The translations under genes were made by a program, and so were the position numbers. The notes below the pieces were generated by a model. The model did no database searches. It was not told the origin of the DNA and worked only from the letters and a program-made list of their open reading frames with translations. A stretch of 9,567 nucleotides of DNA from contig PJET01000166.1 of the NCBI GenBank assembly GCA_002825515.1, forward strand, positions 1 through 9,567. Direction: 5' to 3'. Positions 1 through 6,252 of this stretch are shown in pieces; positions within the stretch are counted from its first letter, which is position 1; each line of letters begins with the position of its first letter. Origin of the DNA: Candidatus Thorarchaeota archaeon MP11T_1. Lineage in GTDB: Archaea > Asgardarchaeota > Thorarchaeia > Thorarchaeales > Thorarchaeaceae.

Positions 1-609
1 ATGAAACTCTTCGGGTGGTTCAGAAAGGATCCGCCATTGAATACACGAGAATATGATCTGGTCTGGAAATACCATTCCATGTTGTGGCGTGCAAACGGGG
101 TAGATGAAGTAGTAAACAAAATGACTTCTCGCAGCGATGTACCGGTCTATGTCTATAGGTTCGACTGGGGGAGTATGGATGAAAATGGAAATAGTGTTCT
201 TCCAGGAAACAAAGGTCGGGATTTTGGTGCGCATCATGCGGCTGAGATTCCGTTCTTTTTGGGGATGGGCGAGGTTGATTTGGCCCTTTTGACAGGAAAG
301 ACACATAGTGAGCATAATCGGCTAGGTCGTGAGAAATTAACCAACCTCTGTATGAGTTATCTTGCCAATTTCGCCAAATCAGGAAATCCCAACCATGAAG
401 ACTTGCCTAATTGGCCAGTCTGGGACAACTCTGAAGAACTGGACAAAGTAATCGTTCTTGATGCAGGTATTGACGACTTGCGAATATCATACTTGAAGGA
501 AACAATCACTACTCAGAATGTGATAGAACTTGTAGATTCTGAGCTCGAAGAGCCTGAAAGGGGATATGTGAAGGCTTTGCTTGATGATTTCATACCTTTG
601 AGAAAATGA
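1..609 (+). CDS. Type B carboxylesterase, C-terminal part (cut by left edge)
   Basis: This is the C-terminal ~200 residues of a carboxylesterase of the type B (para-nitrobenzyl esterase/cholinesterase-like) alpha/beta-hydrolase family, which hydrolyses carboxylic esters. Visible landmarks are VYVYRFDW (residues 49-56), typical of the strand before the active-site histidine, then GAHHAAEIPFFLG (76-88), in which the second His (79) aligns with the catalytic His of the family, followed by the helix that usually carries WxxFAKxGxPN (here YLANFAKSGNPN) and the NWPVWD segment near the end. Family members are about 480-550 residues, so roughly 300 residues with the nucleophile Ser and the acid residue should lie left of the window. 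The ATG at base 1 is therefore probably an internal Met rather than a start. It converges on the large hydrolase gene, with 69 bases between the two stops. The family assignment is firm; the substrate is unknown. Confidence 0.85.
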   Translation: MKLFGWFRKDPPLNTREYDLVWKYHSMLWRANGVDEVVNKMTSRSDVPVYVYRFDWGSMDENGNSVLPGNKGRDFGAHHAAEIPFFLGMGEVDLALLTGKTHSEHNRLGREKLTNLCMSYLANFAKSGNPNHEDLPNWPVWDNSEELDKVIVLDAGIDDLRISYLKETITTQNVIELVDSELEEPERGYVKALLDDFIPLRK

Positions 610-678
610 TTGGCGTATCAGTGTGATAGTGCGACAAATCGTGCTGAATATGGGATTTCAACCCGTTTGGCATTACAA
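610..678. other. Convergent intergenic spacer
   Basis: The 69 bases lie between two converging stop codons. I see no strong GC-rich hairpin and no long T-run in either direction, only weak T-rich stretches, so how transcription ends here is not evident from sequence. Confidence 0.5.
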
Positions 679-3048
679 TTAGTCTTTTAGAATCTCATTG
701 ATTATTTCTATGGTATTTTCAGCAATCCTTGTCGATAGTGCTTTTTGTATAGTTTTCTTCGCTAGTCTGTAGGCTCCTCCGGCTTCAACTTCGAGTTCCA
801 GGAAGACTCCAATACCTGAAGCTGTATCTTCGAAACTTATTGTATACATAGTATTGATAGGAGTTGAGGGAACAAGCTGGAATTTTGTGGAACTGTCAGT
901 TCTAGGTCCTATTTCAATCGTTGAAATTTCTACTCCCCGCTCCACAGTAGTTCGTTGCACAACCTTCTCAACGAATTTACCCATGAATTCTTGAAACTCA
1001 GCTGGTGCCTCCTTCAATTCGAGAATTAGTTCCTTACCATCCTCTTCCTTTTTCTTGCCTTCCACAACCACTCTCACACGTCCAATGTTCTGGACTCGTG
1101 CATAGGGAGTTTCAGGATCACCTTGCCGATGCAGTGCTGCACGAATAGCTGGGAAGTACGTGCCGCCCTCGGAGAATGTATAGGTGGTTTCCACCTTCAC
1201 TCGGCTACTCTTTGTGTTTTTGAGCTTGTGCACTTCCGGATAGTTCCCATTACCCTCGAAATCCCATTCCGCTCCAACTATTGAACCGACATTTGGTGGT
1301 GCTTCGATTTCTGCGGAGAATTTGACCTTCTTCCCTGCCTTGACCTTTGCACTAACACCTCCATTTGCTTTAACAGTGACCACAGGTTGCACGCCTTTGC
1401 GATCTGAAGCTTTGGGTGGAACGTGCACTTGGCCATCTACTACTTTATAGGTGGTGCTAACAGGAGGAGCCACACCCTTCTCAACCCACGCGGCCACGTC
1501 GCGCAGTGCTTGCTGCAACACGCCGCCGTAGTTGATGATTCTTGTAGTTATTACTGGAGGTGAGTCGAGTGGTGTGATTACTGGAGGAGTGTGTAGTGCA
1601 TTGTCGATATACCATAGTCGATAGTTGTCCTCGAAATGATCTCCCAGTGCAGCTTTCACCTTCGAGCGATACCAGTCAGCTTGCCAAGCATACGCGATTT
1701 CGTCTATAATCATCTGTACAACAATCATCTTGCCCTTGAACTTGCCTGATTGGATAGAACCAGCACCGGTGTCAGCTCTAAACTCCTCTGTTCTCTGTGG
1801 ATACAAGGGATTACCATCTGCATCACGGAAATAGTCATAGACATAGTATTCACGTGACGGAAGCTGGTGGCGATGGTATGTTTGAGAGGCGAGATACACA
1901 GAGTTGTCAATCTCAACTTTATCTCCTGCCTGAAGACCAGCCAAACCACGAAAGTTATCCTCACCAAAGGCAATCATGACCATGTTGTCAAAGCCTCCTG
2001 CAATGTAACATACACGACCCTCTGCGTTTCCGCTCTTCACGAAGATTGAAGCCCCCTGCAGATCTCCCTCTGGTAAATCCTCTATCACTAATGCAGCAGG
2101 GACTTCTATGTCACTCTTTGCTCCTGCAGAATAAGAAACTGGTATACCCATCTCCCTCAGGTCCTTCGGCATCAACAGCTTACTGATAGTGGTTTCATGG
2201 TGAATCCGATAGGGTTCAAGTGACCCAGGTTTGTCAGCGCCAAGGTAACCTGGAACTTTCCAAAAATCTTCAAAGTAAGAAGGGTCTCGCTTAATGAATT
2301 GGTCAAATAAGGTGGTTAATACTCCTGTATAACCGAATGCGATCATCCTATAATGAAACCAAGCACGTGGTGGAAATCCCATCATAGTCACTTCTTCGAG
2401 AGCGACACGTTCTTCTTCATTTAGGCCAGCATACATATCACCGCTCCCACCAGGTTCTACTGCATCGACAATGGACAGCATCTTTTCTTTCAAAATGCGC
2501 ATCGCATGAGCCTGTACAGAGAAGTTATGTGGTATTGCAATTGGTGTCGCATGGATAAAAGGAACCACGCCATCCCAGACTCCGTCTGTATTCTCTATGC
2601 AACTGATGGTCTTGAATGCCCCACCACTACCACCCCATGCATAACCATAGGGGCGATGGTCACCGTACATTTCAGAAGCCAAGACGCGAGAATACTTTGC
2701 TACTGCAGCACTGGATCTATACCCGACGATGGTGGAGTCATCACCTGTGAACATGTCCATCCTTCCTAGGTTTGATATCACAAGATAGCCACCGCTGTCT
2801 ACGGCAAAGCCTATCGAATAACTTGCTGACTCTGCTGTTGGTGATTCTGCGGTATACTCATCCCCCGATATTGGTTGGATATACTGGAAGAACCTTCCCT
2901 GGTATTTCTCCTTTGGTGGAAAGTAGAAAGAAAAACGAGCATCTGTGTTCTTGAATCCACCATGGACATGACGATGACGGACGGGTTCCTCCCTCCACTC
3001 GTCTACATCCATAAATGGTTCCGTGAAAAGTGGGTCGCTTGTATCCAT
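679..3048 (-). CDS. Multidomain alpha/beta hydrolase with PKD-like domain
   Basis: A 789-residue protein I cannot assign to a named enzyme. Residues ~40-500 look like a serine hydrolase distantly reminiscent of tannase/feruloyl esterases: GYAWGGSGGAF (135-145) is a nucleophile-elbow-like G-G-S-G-G with Ser141, followed by DGVWDGVVPF (155-164), as in the DGI/DGV segment after the elbow of that group; LWYIDNALHTPP (478-489) offers His486 as catalytic His. Residues ~555-663 resemble a PKD/Ig-like beta domain (WDFEGNG at 595-601, YTFSEGGTY at 623-631). The last ~120 residues (668-789) end in a long helix and may be a START/SRPBCC-like domain, a guess. No signal peptide or membrane helix is visible, odd for a PKD-bearing protein. 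ATG at 3048 has a good ribosome-binding site, AGGGGTG with 7-base spacing. It is the last gene of the unit, 70 bases after the S33-type hydrolase, and may also have its own promoter. Substrate unknown. Confidence 0.7.
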   Translation of the reverse strand: MDTSDPLFTEPFMDVDEWREEPVRHRHVHGGFKNTDARFSFYFPPKEKYQGRFFQYIQPISGDEYTAESPTAESASYSIGFAVDSGGYLVISNLGRMDMFTGDDSTIVGYRSSAAVAKYSRVLASEMYGDHRPYGYAWGGSGGAFKTISCIENTDGVWDGVVPFIHATPIAIPHNFSVQAHAMRILKEKMLSIVDAVEPGGSGDMYAGLNEEERVALEEVTMMGFPPRAWFHYRMIAFGYTGVLTTLFDQFIKRDPSYFEDFWKVPGYLGADKPGSLEPYRIHHETTISKLLMPKDLREMGIPVSYSAGAKSDIEVPAALVIEDLPEGDLQGASIFVKSGNAEGRVCYIAGGFDNMVMIAFGEDNFRGLAGLQAGDKVEIDNSVYLASQTYHRHQLPSREYYVYDYFRDADGNPLYPQRTEEFRADTGAGSIQSGKFKGKMIVVQMIIDEIAYAWQADWYRSKVKAALGDHFEDNYRLWYIDNALHTPPVITPLDSPPVITTRIINYGGVLQQALRDVAAWVEKGVAPPVSTTYKVVDGQVHVPPKASDRKGVQPVVTVKANGGVSAKVKAGKKVKFSAEIEAPPNVGSIVGAEWDFEGNGNYPEVHKLKNTKSSRVKVETTYTFSEGGTYFPAIRAALHRQGDPETPYARVQNIGRVRVVVEGKKKEEDGKELILELKEAPAEFQEFMGKFVEKVVQRTTVERGVEISTIEIGPRTDSSTKFQLVPSTPINTMYTISFEDTASGIGVFLELEVEAGGAYRLAKKTIQKALSTRIAENTIEIINEILKD

Positions 3049-3100
3049 AATTATGCACCCCTTTCTGAATCAAAGAAACGAAAAGTAGTATGCGTTCCTT

Positions 3101-3110
3101 AGTTAAATAT
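3101..3110 (-). promoter_or_regulatory. Possible TATA box for the PKD hydrolase gene
   Basis: On the - strand this reads ATATTTAACT, an A/T-only core resembling an archaeal TATA box. It lies about 52 bases upstream of the ATG at 3048, which would put a transcript start near 3080 and give a ~30-base leader carrying the AGGGGTG ribosome-binding site. It is inferred from composition and spacing only. Confidence 0.3.
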
Positions 3111-3118
3111 CCTAATCT

Positions 3119-4216
3119 TCAAGAATGGTTTAGGTGATTTTCTTGACTTTCTTTCAATACTACATCAGTCAAGGTTTGAAGGTACTTCTCCTTTTCTTCT
3201 AGCATCGCGTAATGTGCTGAGTTTTCGAATATGACTAGTCTTTTCCCCCTTTCAGCATTTAACTGATCGAAGAAATCTTCCACAACGGCTGTCGGGGTGA
3301 TCATATCGTGTTTGCCCTCAAAGAAGAATATGGGAACTTTGATCAAATCTATCTCTCTTGTAAAATTGACTTCTGTGAGTTCCTTCCACAAAGCATACGT
3401 AGTGAAATTCCGTCCTTTTCCCATTAGTGTTCTAATTCCTTCCATTAACGAATATTCAGGTGAAGTCAAATAGGGTAGAACAAGTCCAATCATTTGTCCA
3501 ATGGAGAAATCTGCCATCATACCCCCATATCGAACAATATAGTTGGCTTTTTCCCATAGCTTGCTGGGAGTTTCATAAGGTGGTAGTCCAATTGCTTCAA
3601 TCGCAGCTTGATGTTTTACTTTCCCTAATCTTTTAGCCTCTTCAACAATGAAATTGTAGTTTATTGTTTCATGCTCACAATCGTTGATAATTTGCGCTAC
3701 TCCAACATAAGCATGAATTTTCTCTGGATATTTATGAGCTGTTTTAATTCCAATCACAGTTCCTGATGAATGTGCGACAATGAAGACTTTAGGTTTGTCA
3801 AACCGATTTCGTAAATAGTCTATTAATTCGTTACAATCTTCGACTAGTCTGTCGAGAGTCATTGATTCAACTGGGATACTGGGACTATACGACTTCCCTC
3901 CTCCTCGCTGATCCCAATGAACCACTGTGAAGTGTTTTATCAACTCGGCATCTAATCTTCGGGAACTTGACATACCTACTGAAGGTTCGCCAGGACCACC
4001 ATGTAAAAAAATCAAGACTGGGTTATTTTGGTCCATACCTCTTATGAATATCCATTGCTTCAAATTTCCGAGTGTAATCTCCTCTAATGAGCTTAATCCA
4101 TTTGGTGCACCTATTCTCGTTGTATATTTCAAATATTGTTTATACAGCAGTAGTCCGACGAACAGAAACAAGAGGAATCCCAATATTCCAATGATGATTA
4201 TCAGAAAGATATCCAT
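3119..4216 (-). CDS. Membrane-anchored alpha/beta hydrolase, S33 (proline iminopeptidase)-like
   Basis: A 365-residue alpha/beta hydrolase. Residues 4-24 form one strongly hydrophobic helix, followed by Lys and Tyr residues, so it is probably a signal anchor; side of the membrane not determined. The catalytic core shows HGGPG (72-76, the oxyanion-hole motif of the S33/proline iminopeptidase group), WDQRGGGKS (101-109), nucleophile Ser150 in AHSSG (the first Gly of the usual GxSxG is Ala), acid Asp304 in EGKHDMITP, and His335 in ENSAHYAMLE. All triad members are thus present. S33 members include aminopeptidases, epoxide hydrolases and esterases; the motifs do not fix the substrate. It starts 6 bases after the stop of the MDR gene at 4223-5197, with only a weak GGAATGA ribosome-binding site overlapping that stop, pointing to translational coupling. 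The length is longer than a typical ~310-residue iminopeptidase mainly because of the anchor. Confidence 0.85.
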   Translation of the reverse strand: MDIFLIIIIGILGFLLFLFVGLLLYKQYLKYTTRIGAPNGLSSLEEITLGNLKQWIFIRGMDQNNPVLIFLHGGPGEPSVGMSSSRRLDAELIKHFTVVHWDQRGGGKSYSPSIPVESMTLDRLVEDCNELIDYLRNRFDKPKVFIVAHSSGTVIGIKTAHKYPEKIHAYVGVAQIINDCEHETINYNFIVEEAKRLGKVKHQAAIEAIGLPPYETPSKLWEKANYIVRYGGMMADFSIGQMIGLVLPYLTSPEYSLMEGIRTLMGKGRNFTTYALWKELTEVNFTREIDLIKVPIFFFEGKHDMITPTAVVEDFFDQLNAERGKRLVIFENSAHYAMLEEKEKYLQTLTDVVLKESQENHLNHS

Positions 4217-4222
4217 AGCTTT

Positions 4223-5197
4223 TCATTCCATAACAACAACAACGTTTCCCAGTTTGCCGCCTTGTTCTACAAATCGATGGACTTCAACCATCTGTTCTAG
4301 TGGAAAGGTTCTATCAATGAATGTCCTGATTGTCCCCACTTCAATAAGCTCTCTGAGCTCAACAAGACTATCAGTCGTATAGTCTGTGTATTTGTCATAT
4401 ACTCTCATGCTGTTCTTCCTCGCAGTCGATTTATCCCCCCTAGATACAGACCCGTTTCCCTGGAGATAGATCCCATTCTCATTCAGTGATTTCATACAAC
4501 CTGAAAATGTTGTAACACCCACAACATCAAAGATGACATCATAGGTCTCATCTCTCTCTGCAAAGCTCTCCTGTTTGTAATCAATGAGGTGGTCCGCACC
4601 TAGTGATCGCAGCATGTCGAATTTTCCTGCACTATCAACGGCAGTCACCTCAGCTCCCTTAGATTTAGCCAGCTGTAGTGCAATAGTACCAATACTTCCT
4701 CCAGCGCCGTTGATAAGTACAGTATGACCTTCCTGAATGTTTGCTTCTTTCATATAGTGAAGCGCTTCACTTCCGCCAATGGGAATTGTGGAAGCTTCTT
4801 CAAAACTCATATTGGTTGGCTTTTTTGTCACTAACCCGTTTTCAGACATTTTTTTGTACTCGGCGTAGGCTCCGAGTCCAAGTGCAGTGCAAACAAACAC
4901 TTCGTCACCAGGTTTAAACAAAGTGACATCCTTACCGACTTCTTCTACAACTCCAGATAGCTGTTGGCCTAGTATCTTCTTTCTTGGGCCTCTAATACCA
5001 AATCCAAGACGAATAAGGAGTTTGAAAACGATATTATAGTAAGGAAAATTGAAACCTCGAAGTTCACAATCACCTAATATTACTGTTGTTGCATGATTCT
5101 TAATCAGAATCTCGTTGTCCTTAGGTATAGGTTTGGGTAATTCAACTAGCTGAAGTACTTCTGGGGGGCCATATTTAGTACAGGCAATTGCTTTCAT
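4223..5197 (-). CDS. Zinc-independent MDR oxidoreductase, subtype B (copy 4)
   Basis: A 324-residue NAD(P)H-dependent oxidoreductase of the quinone oxidoreductase-like MDR group, expected to reduce quinones, enones or similar carbonyls in the cytoplasm. It has the GroES-like N-terminal domain opening MKAIACTKYGPPEVLQL, the LSGVVEEVG and FKPGDEVF segments, then the nucleotide-binding fold with GAGGSIG (164-170) and the usual GADHLIDY. The zinc ligands and four-Cys structural site of alcohol dehydrogenases are absent. I chose the ATG at 5197 over the in-frame ATG at 5251: paralogues begin at this MKA, GGGTGA lies 5 bases upstream, and the earlier start would overlap the preceding membrane gene and add a non-conserved 18-residue stretch. 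It sits 16 bases after that gene and 6 bases before the S33-like hydrolase, so these three are probably co-transcribed. Together with copy 2 it forms subtype B (HATTV...GDCE). The natural substrate is unknown. Confidence 0.9.
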   Translation of the reverse strand: MKAIACTKYGPPEVLQLVELPKPIPKDNEILIKNHATTVILGDCELRGFNFPYYNIVFKLLIRLGFGIRGPRKKILGQQLSGVVEEVGKDVTLFKPGDEVFVCTALGLGAYAEYKKMSENGLVTKKPTNMSFEEASTIPIGGSEALHYMKEANIQEGHTVLINGAGGSIGTIALQLAKSKGAEVTAVDSAGKFDMLRSLGADHLIDYKQESFAERDETYDVIFDVVGVTTFSGCMKSLNENGIYLQGNGSVSRGDKSTARKNSMRVYDKYTDYTTDSLVELRELIEVGTIRTFIDRTFPLEQMVEVHRFVEQGGKLGNVVVVME

Positions 5198-5202
5198 GAG
5201 TG

Positions 5203-5208
5203 TCACCC
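5203..5208 (-). promoter_or_regulatory. Ribosome-binding site deciding the start of MDR copy 4
   Basis: GGGTGA on the - strand, 5 bases before the ATG at 5197, complements the 3' end of 16S rRNA and supports the shorter 324-residue product rather than the in-frame start at 5251. Confidence 0.7.
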
Positions 5209-5213
5209 AAGTT

Positions 5214-5588
5214 TCAAACTGCTCCAATCCAATTCCAGGCATACCAAACAATTAGCACATTGAACACAAGTCCCACAACTATTAGAAATCTGTCGAAATA
5301 TGAAGGATATGTTCGCACGCCTGAAAGATTGAACAAGAAAAGGAATATGGAAACAATGATGTTTATCCAGCCATTCGTAGGATAAGGTAGGATTAGGGAC
5401 ATCGAAACCATGACAATTGGTATTAGCATGATTATTGCAGCCAACATCCACATTCTCTGGGTTGCTTTCTCACCTCCGATTTCCCCAGCAACAAAGTCGC
5501 CTGCAAATATGCGTATCACATCACCCAAAAGGTAAGTTAACATCAGAGAAATCCATAACGCTGAAAGAACTAGCTGCACATCTTCCAT
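5214..5588 (-). CDS. Small four-helix membrane protein
   Basis: A 124-residue integral membrane protein with four predicted helices at about residues 8-28, 46-67, 72-90 and 99-122. The opening pattern (LSALWISLMLTYLLGDVIRIF, split by a Gly-Asp) resembles small bacterial and archaeal four-helix proteins of the DUF6326 type, a resemblance recalled from pattern and not verified. No enzymatic motif is visible. The ATG at 5588 is preceded by AGGTGG with a 7-base spacer, and that ribosome-binding site lies inside the 3' end of a decayed MDR N-terminus just upstream. The stop is 16 bases from the MDR copy 4 start, so the two are probably translated from one message. Function unknown; a membrane partner or transporter-like role for the neighbouring reductase is only a guess. 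Confidence 0.75.
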   Translation of the reverse strand: MEDVQLVLSALWISLMLTYLLGDVIRIFAGDFVAGEIGGEKATQRMWMLAAIIMLIPIVMVSMSLILPYPTNGWINIIVSIFLFLFNLSGVRTYPSYFDRFLIVVGLVFNVLIVWYAWNWIGAV

Positions 5589-5591
5589 ATC

Positions 5592-5660
5592 TCAACCACC
5601 TAACTTCAAGACCTCAGAAGGTCTATAATTGGTACATATAATAGCTTTCACCAGTTTCAT
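5592..5660 (-). pseudogene. Fossil MDR N-terminus (22-codon ORF), possible leader peptide
   Basis: An ORF of 22 codons plus TGA starting at an ATG at 5660. Its core KAIICTNYRPSEVLKL matches the start of MDR copy 4, KAIACTKYGPPEVLQL, at 11 of 16 residues; by my count 31 of 48 bases agree, and many differences sit at third codon positions. It begins after GGGTGG with a 5-base spacer, so it could be translated. A small frame shift near the end would let the match continue (V-V-E-I against V-E-L) towards the start of the membrane gene. This is best read as the 5' stump of a fifth, subtype B MDR gene whose remainder was lost or replaced by the membrane gene. It may survive by chance, or because it keeps the next gene's ribosome-binding site translated (leader peptide). 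The homology is clear by eye; the role is inference. Confidence 0.7.
5596..5601 (-). promoter_or_regulatory. Ribosome-binding site of the four-helix membrane protein, inside the MDR fossil
   Basis: AGGTGG on the - strand, 7 bases before the ATG at 5588. It coincides with the last sense codons (Gly-Gly) of the 22-codon fossil ORF, so ribosomes finishing that ORF would stop three bases before the membrane-gene start, an arrangement that favours translational coupling. Confidence 0.6.
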
Positions 5661-5664
5661 GTAA

Positions 5665-5687
5665 TCCACCCAAAAAGAGGGGGTGGA
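5665..5687 (-). promoter_or_regulatory. Hairpin 2: covers the fossil ORF's ribosome-binding site
   Basis: TCCACCC (5665-5671) pairs perfectly with GGGTGGA (5681-5687) around a 9-base loop; in the - strand message the loop contains CTCTTTTT-like sequence. The downstream arm contains the GGGTGG that serves the ATG at 5660, so folding would hide that site. Its other arm overlaps hairpin 1 by three bases (5685-5687), so both cannot form fully together. Confidence 0.5.
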
Positions 5688-5705
5688 GACCAAGTTGTGG
5701 TCTCC
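5685..5705 (-). terminator. Hairpin 1: GC-rich stem after the membrane gene 5717-6082
   Basis: GGAGACCA (5685-5692) pairs with TGGTCTCC (5698-5705), an 8-base stem with a 5-base loop, starting about 11 bases after the stop of the upstream membrane gene. In the - strand message it is followed eight or so bases later by CTCTTTTT, so it could act as an intrinsic-like terminator or RNA-stabilising element between the two membrane genes. Confidence 0.5.
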
Positions 5706-5716
5706 TGAACTAGCAT

Positions 5717-6082
5717 CTATTGCGGCTCTAAGAGAAGTCCCGGGAGAATGATGAATAATCCTGGGAGGCTAAAGCCCATAAGCAGATTGAGGATACCAAC
5801 AATGGTGAATCCAGTCCTGTGTGCCATCGGATCTTTTCGCCACATGTAGATGATGAGGAGATAGATGATCTCGAGACCAGCTAAAGCCAATATTATTGCT
5901 GGGATGAATAGCGGATAGGCTAGAATGAATGCCACAATCGAGGGATCTGTGATGAATGATCCTATGTCGATGAATTCGATTGCTAGGTAAACTCCAACAG
6001 CTGCACCTATGGTCAGTATGATGGTTAGGACGATAAAGATAATCGCAAACCACAACATTCTTTGTGCTGTTTCAACTTTCAT
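5717..6082 (-). CDS. Small multi-pass membrane protein
   Basis: A 121-residue very hydrophobic protein with helices at about residues 10-34, 48-80 (long enough for two) and 90-117, with a short charged loop WRKDPMAHRT (81-90) between them. Three or four membrane passes are likely. I do not recognise the family and see no catalytic or ligand motif. The ATG at 6082 has GGAGAG six bases upstream. It is the first gene of the second - strand unit, preceded by a 170-base gap with a candidate TATA box and a palindrome, and is followed by a hairpin-bearing 128-base spacer before the next membrane gene. It shares no evident sequence similarity with that four-helix neighbour, though both are of almost the same size. 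Confidence 0.75.
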   Translation of the reverse strand: MKVETAQRMLWFAIIFIVLTIILTIGAAVGVYLAIEFIDIGSFITDPSIVAFILAYPLFIPAIILALAGLEIIYLLIIYMWRKDPMAHRTGFTIVGILNLLMGFSLPGLFIILPGLLLEPQ

Positions 6083-6102
6083 TAGTTTCTCTCCTTTTCT
6101 GA

Positions 6103-6117
6103 GTTACTTTTAGTAAC
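6103..6117. promoter_or_regulatory. Perfect palindrome, candidate operator
   Basis: GTTACTTTTAGTAAC is a perfect inverted repeat (arms GTTACT/AGTAAC, three-base centre) 21 bases before the ATG at 6082 and downstream of the candidate TATA box at 6144-6154, so it would fall just after the transcript start. That is a usual place for a repressor operator in archaea. No regulator gene is in the window, and no second copy was noticed. Confidence 0.4.
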
Positions 6118-6143
6118 CAGCCCATTTCATTGAACTCTCCTAA

Positions 6144-6154
6144 TCATAAGTATT
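6144..6154 (-). promoter_or_regulatory. Possible TATA box of the second unit
   Basis: On the - strand this reads AATACTTATGA, preceded by GG and within an AT-rich stretch. A start about 25 bases downstream would fall near 6124 and give a ~40-base leader containing the palindrome and the GGAGAG ribosome-binding site. It is assigned on composition and spacing alone. Confidence 0.3.
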
Positions 6155-6208
6155 CCGACAATTATGCTCTAATTTGGTATTTTGTCAATTCTACAATCTA
6201 AAACTACC

Positions 6209-6214
6209 AAAAAA
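6209..6214 (-). terminator. T6 tract after the ABM-type gene
   Basis: GGTGCC followed by six T and GGTA on the - strand, about 40 bases past the stop of the ABM-type gene. A run of T is the common archaeal stop signal. TTTGGTA here can also pair with TACCAAA about 25 bases further on (near 6173-6179), an AT-rich stem. It fits the end of unit 1 before the new promoter. Confidence 0.4.
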
Positions 6215-6252
6215 GGCACCAGCATCATTCTATTGGATTTCGCTATCTAATT

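Noticed and set aside
1..3. ATG at base 1 as the start of the carboxylesterase
   Set aside because: The visible part matches only the C-terminal third of the type B family and lacks the nucleophile; the codon is more likely an internal Met.
3927..4382. A 151-codon open frame on the + strand
   Set aside because: It lies antisense across the S33-like hydrolase and MDR copy 4, both with clear family motifs, and its translation has no recognisable domain; it is a shadow frame.
5198..5251. In-frame ATG at 5251 giving an 18-residue longer MDR copy 4
   Set aside because: Paralogues start at the MKA of 5197, GGGTGA precedes that ATG at a good distance, and the extension overlaps the coding sequence of the upstream membrane gene.
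5637..5645. TATA-like CTATTATAT inside the MDR fossil as a promoter for the downstream membrane gene
   Set aside because: The bases are explained by the Ala-Ile-Ile codons of the fossil; the spacing would fit a promoter, but nothing else supports it.
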